DNA of 14,491 bases, from contig JAZADL010000019.1 of NCBI GenBank assembly GCA_036123635.1, positions 1 to 14,491 of the forward strand, written 5' to 3'. The position numbers were made by a program, and so were the translations under genes. How positions within the stretch are numbered: the stretch's first letter is position 1; every line of letters begins with the position of its first letter. Below are positions 12,850-14,491 of the stretch, piece by piece. The stretch is from UBA9410 sp036123635. GTDB lineage: Bacteria; Actinomycetota; Acidimicrobiia; Acidimicrobiales; MedAcidi-G1. The notes beneath the pieces are model-generated. The model had not been told where the DNA came from. It did no database searches and saw nothing but the letters and a program-made list of their open reading frames with translations.

Positions 12850-13791
12850 TTAGGCCGGGGTGGAGACGGCGAACACGTCGGCCGGCACTATGCCATCCGC
12901 CGTCGTGGTCAGTACACGGATCCCGTCCTCTGTGACGAGCACCGTGTGCTCAAACTGGGCCGTTCGGCGACCGTCCAAGGTGACCGCTGTCCAGTCATCG
13001 TCCCATAGCCCGCACGCGGGATCACCCAGGGTCAGCATGGGCTCGACAGTGAAGGTCATCCCCGGGACCAGGATCGTCTGAGCTCGCGGATCGTGGTAGT
13101 GAGGAATCTGTAGACCGCTGTGAAACTCGGTGCCAATTCCATGCCCGATGAACTCCCGCACCACCCCCAGTCCGTGGCGGTTGGCGTGTCGTTCTATGGC
13201 CCGACCAATGGCGTGGACTGGTTGCCCAGGTCCAGCCGCTGAAATCCCAAGTTCCATGGCCACCCGGGTCTCAGCGATGAGGTGTCGGTCATGGTCGCTG
13301 ACCTCACCCACTGGAAAGGTAACCGAGGTGTCCCCGTGGACGCCGTCCAGGTAGATGGTGACGTCAACGTTCACGATGTCGCCGTCGGCCAGCGGCCGAC
13401 TATCGGGGATCCCATGGCAGATCACCTCGTTGACCGAGGTACAGACCGACTTGGGGTAGCCGCGGTAGTTCAGCGGGCTGGGGTAGCCACCGCGGGCCAC
13501 CGTGGCTGCGTGCACGACCTCGTCCAGATGATCGGTAGTCACGCCGGGTACCACGTAGGGCCCCACCTCGAGCAGAATCCCAGCCGCTGCCTCGCCGGCC
13601 CGACACATCCGCTCCACCTCCTCGGGTGTGCGCACTGACGAGGAGATCGACGGCCCAGGATCCCCGGAAAGGGCGTATGGGGGGCGCCCAATTCCGGCCG
13701 GTACAGGTCGGGTGGGACTCTGGAGACCCGGTCGGACCGGTGGTTCGGACCGGGGGACGAGGGGTGCTGGACGGCGCTTCCGCTTGGTCAC
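12850..13791 (-). CDS. map: Methionine aminopeptidase, type Ic (actinobacterial MapB-like)
   Basis: This 313-aa metalloenzyme removes the initiator Met from nascent proteins. After a basic start (MTKRKRRPAP) the N-terminal extension has PGLQSPTRPVPAGIGRPPY (21-39). This is the PxxP segment of actinobacterial type Ic enzymes, thought to contact the ribosome. The pita-bread catalytic domain has CHGIPD (His126) and the metal ligands Asp143 (NVDVTIY), Asp154 (VHGDTSVTFP), His217 (GHGIGTEFH), Glu250 (TVEPM) and Glu281 (QFEHT), all intact. The extension before the PxxP segment is about 20 residues longer than I recall for M. tuberculosis MapB. The start is GTG at 13791-13789; CCGGTAACAT ends 6 nt before it and no Shine-Dalgarno sequence is seen, suggesting its own leaderless transcript even though maoC lies 43 bp upstream on the same strand. 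Confidence 0.96.
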   Translation of the reverse strand: MTKRKRRPAPLVPRSEPPVRPGLQSPTRPVPAGIGRPPYALSGDPGPSISSSVRTPEEVERMCRAGEAAAGILLEVGPYVVPGVTTDHLDEVVHAATVARGGYPSPLNYRGYPKSVCTSVNEVICHGIPDSRPLADGDIVNVDVTIYLDGVHGDTSVTFPVGEVSDHDRHLIAETRVAMELGISAAGPGQPVHAIGRAIERHANRHGLGVVREFIGHGIGTEFHSGLQIPHYHDPRAQTILVPGMTFTVEPMLTLGDPACGLWDDDWTAVTLDGRRTAQFEHTVLVTEDGIRVLTTTADGIVPADVFAVSTPA

Positions 13792-13797
13792 CCGCCG

Positions 13798-13807
13798 ATG
13801 TTACCGG
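13798..13807 (-). promoter_or_regulatory. Candidate leaderless promoter (-10) of map
   Basis: On the minus strand CCGGTAACAT is followed by exactly 6 nt (CGGCGG) and the GTG start. TAACAT is a good -10. This would give map its own promoter in the 43-bp gap after maoC. Confidence 0.5.
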
Positions 13808-13834
13808 TACCCGTCGTAGGGAGTCGCCGGACGG

Positions 13835-14290
13835 TCAGCGTAGGAAACGACTGACGCTGTCCACCACGCAGGCTGGACGATCGCTGCCCTCAACCTCCAC
13901 GGTCACCCGAATCACGGCCTGGTAGCCCCCCGATACCTCGTCCACCGAAACCAGCTCCGCACCGCCCCGGACCCGCGAACCCACCAGGACGGGCGACGGA
14001 AACCGGACCTTCTCCGTTCCGTAGTTAATACCCATAGAGATTCCGTCCACCCGGATCAGATCGGGGAGCATCTTGTTGGTCAACGACAGGGTGAGGTAGC
14101 CGTGAGCGATGGTGGTGCCAAACGGCCCGACAGCGGCCCGTTCGCGGTCCACGTGGATCCACTGGTGGTCACCGGTGGCCTCGGCGAACAGGTCAATCCG
14201 GGTCTGGTTGACCTCCATCCAATCGGTATAGCCCAGATGGGTTCCCACAGCGGCTGGCAGGTCGTCGGGGCTATCGAAGACGGTGGGCAT
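13835..14290 (-). CDS. MaoC-family (R)-specific enoyl-CoA hydratase, Rv0130-like
   Basis: The 151-aa single hot-dog-fold protein hydrates 2-enoyl-CoA thioesters, giving (R)-3-hydroxyacyl-CoA. The hydratase-2 motif is clear: FAEATGDHQWIHVD (35-48) with catalytic Asp41 and His46, then GPFGTTIAHGYLTLSL (55-70) with the conserved Gly and His. INYGTEKVRFPSPVLVGSRVR follows. The whole protein resembles, from memory, mycobacterial Rv0130 (HtdZ). It probably works as a dimer in the cytoplasm in fatty-acid or polyketide-type metabolism. Unlike several neighbours it has a clear ribosome site, GGAGG at 14299-14295, 4 nt before the ATG. map lies 43 bp downstream on the same strand. Confidence 0.92.
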   Translation of the reverse strand: MPTVFDSPDDLPAAVGTHLGYTDWMEVNQTRIDLFAEATGDHQWIHVDRERAAVGPFGTTIAHGYLTLSLTNKMLPDLIRVDGISMGINYGTEKVRFPSPVLVGSRVRGGAELVSVDEVSGGYQAVIRVTVEVEGSDRPACVVDSVSRFLR

Positions 14291-14294
14291 GGAT

Positions 14295-14299
14295 CCTCC
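14295..14299 (-). promoter_or_regulatory. Shine-Dalgarno site of maoC
   Basis: GGAGG (minus strand) is followed by ATCC and the ATG. It fixes the start and contrasts with the leaderless starts of the Nfu, ParA, MutM and Map genes. Confidence 0.8.
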
Positions 14300-14348
14300 G
14301 GATGGTGGTCAAAATCGACAGTCTGGCGGCAGTCCGTTGGTGGCACCG

Positions 14349-14358
14349 ACACTACGCT
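14349..14358. promoter_or_regulatory. Overlapping divergent -10 boxes for maoC and the CDF transporter
   Basis: ACACTACGCT reads TAGTGT on the minus strand (toward maoC) and TACGCT on the plus strand (toward the transporter). Both fit TANNNT and share the central TA. Each would give a leader of several tens of bases containing the Shine-Dalgarno site of its gene. No -35 is clear on either side. Confidence 0.35.
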
Positions 14359-14371
14359 CCGATTCAGCCGG

Positions 14372-14388
14372 AAGGCCCGACGGGCCTT
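14372..14388 (+). other. Perfect hairpin/palindrome in the leader of the CDF transporter gene
   Basis: AAGGCCCGACGGGCCTT is a 7-bp perfect stem with a 3-nt loop. It lies between the putative -10 and the ribosome site at 14396. It could be an operator, an RNA leader structure or an attenuator. There is no T-run beyond the TT of the stem itself. Confidence 0.45.
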
Positions 14389-14395
14389 GTGACTC

Positions 14396-14402
14396 AGGAG
14401 GT
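14396..14402 (+). promoter_or_regulatory. Shine-Dalgarno site of the CDF transporter gene
   Basis: AGGAGGT is a near-perfect ribosome site 3 nt before the ATG at 14406, and it fixes the start. Confidence 0.8.
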
Positions 14403-14405
14403 GCA

Positions 14406-14491
14406 ATGGCTGCGACGGGAAGCAGGAAGGCCATCCTGGCCGCCCTGATCGCCAACTCCGGCATCGCCGTGGCCAAATTCCTGGGATTCCT
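14406..14491 (+). CDS. Cation diffusion facilitator (CDF) family transporter, N-terminal fragment
   Basis: Only the first 28 residues are inside the window: MAATGSRKAILAALIANSGI followed by AVAKFLGF. They match the start of the actinobacterial CDF efflux proteins (compare GGTKAIxAALAANxGIAxAKF, from memory), where the first membrane helix begins at about residue 10. CDF proteins export Zn2+, Fe2+, Mn2+ or related ions in exchange for protons, but the metal-binding residues are beyond the window edge, so the substrate cannot be given. The start has a strong ribosome site, AGGAGGT. The gene is divergent from maoC, and a palindrome lies in its leader. Confidence 0.8.
   Translation, partial: MAATGSRKAILAALIANSGIAVAKFLGF

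Overview
The window looks like chromosomal DNA from a high-GC actinobacterium. The gene set suggests a deep-branching one, possibly of the Acidimicrobiia, although no rRNA or other decisive marker is present. The clues are: a type Ic methionine aminopeptidase with the actinobacterial N-terminal PxxP segment; a ferrochelatase with a Cys-rich C-terminus; a MaoC hydratase resembling mycobacterial Rv0130; a ParC/ParE pair resembling the Streptomyces topoisomerase IV; and several genes whose start codon lies where transcription should begin, which is common in actinobacteria. All genes look intact except those cut by the window edges. I see no rRNA, tRNA, transposon, prophage or CRISPR.

Layout, left to right. 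The 3' part of dxs (isoprenoid precursor synthesis, +) converges on an Nfu-type Fe-S carrier gene (-). A divergent pair of candidate promoters separates the Nfu gene from a crotonase gene, which is followed 23 bp later by hemH (both +). A 104-aa protein of unknown function comes next. Then come parC and parE, overlapping by a few bases (a type II topoisomerase operon), and a RecB-type PD-(D/E)XK nuclease gene 10 bp downstream. Convergent to these, on the minus strand, is a two-gene unit: a ParA ATPase and a small C-terminally membrane-anchored acidic protein, with the stop and start codons sharing one base. Divergent from parA are mutM (base-excision repair) and an exported coiled-coil/DUF3048 protein (+). 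Convergent to that is a minus-strand pair, maoC then map. At the right edge a cation diffusion facilitator gene begins on the plus strand, divergent from maoC.

The genes are mainly housekeeping: isoprenoid and haem synthesis, Fe-S assembly, DNA topology, repair and chromosome handling, and protein N-terminal maturation. I see no clear new defence or mobile system. The points most worth a second look are: (1) a recurring TANNNT box 6-7 nt before six start codons, four of them with the longer form CCGGTANNNT, suggesting leaderless promoters with an extended -10; (2) a lysine-rich ParE tail built from a nearly perfect 18-bp tandem repeat; (3) an exported protein joining a long repeat-built coiled coil to DUF3048, with His-His pairs every 14 residues; and (4) an orphan ParA coupled to a tail-anchored small protein.
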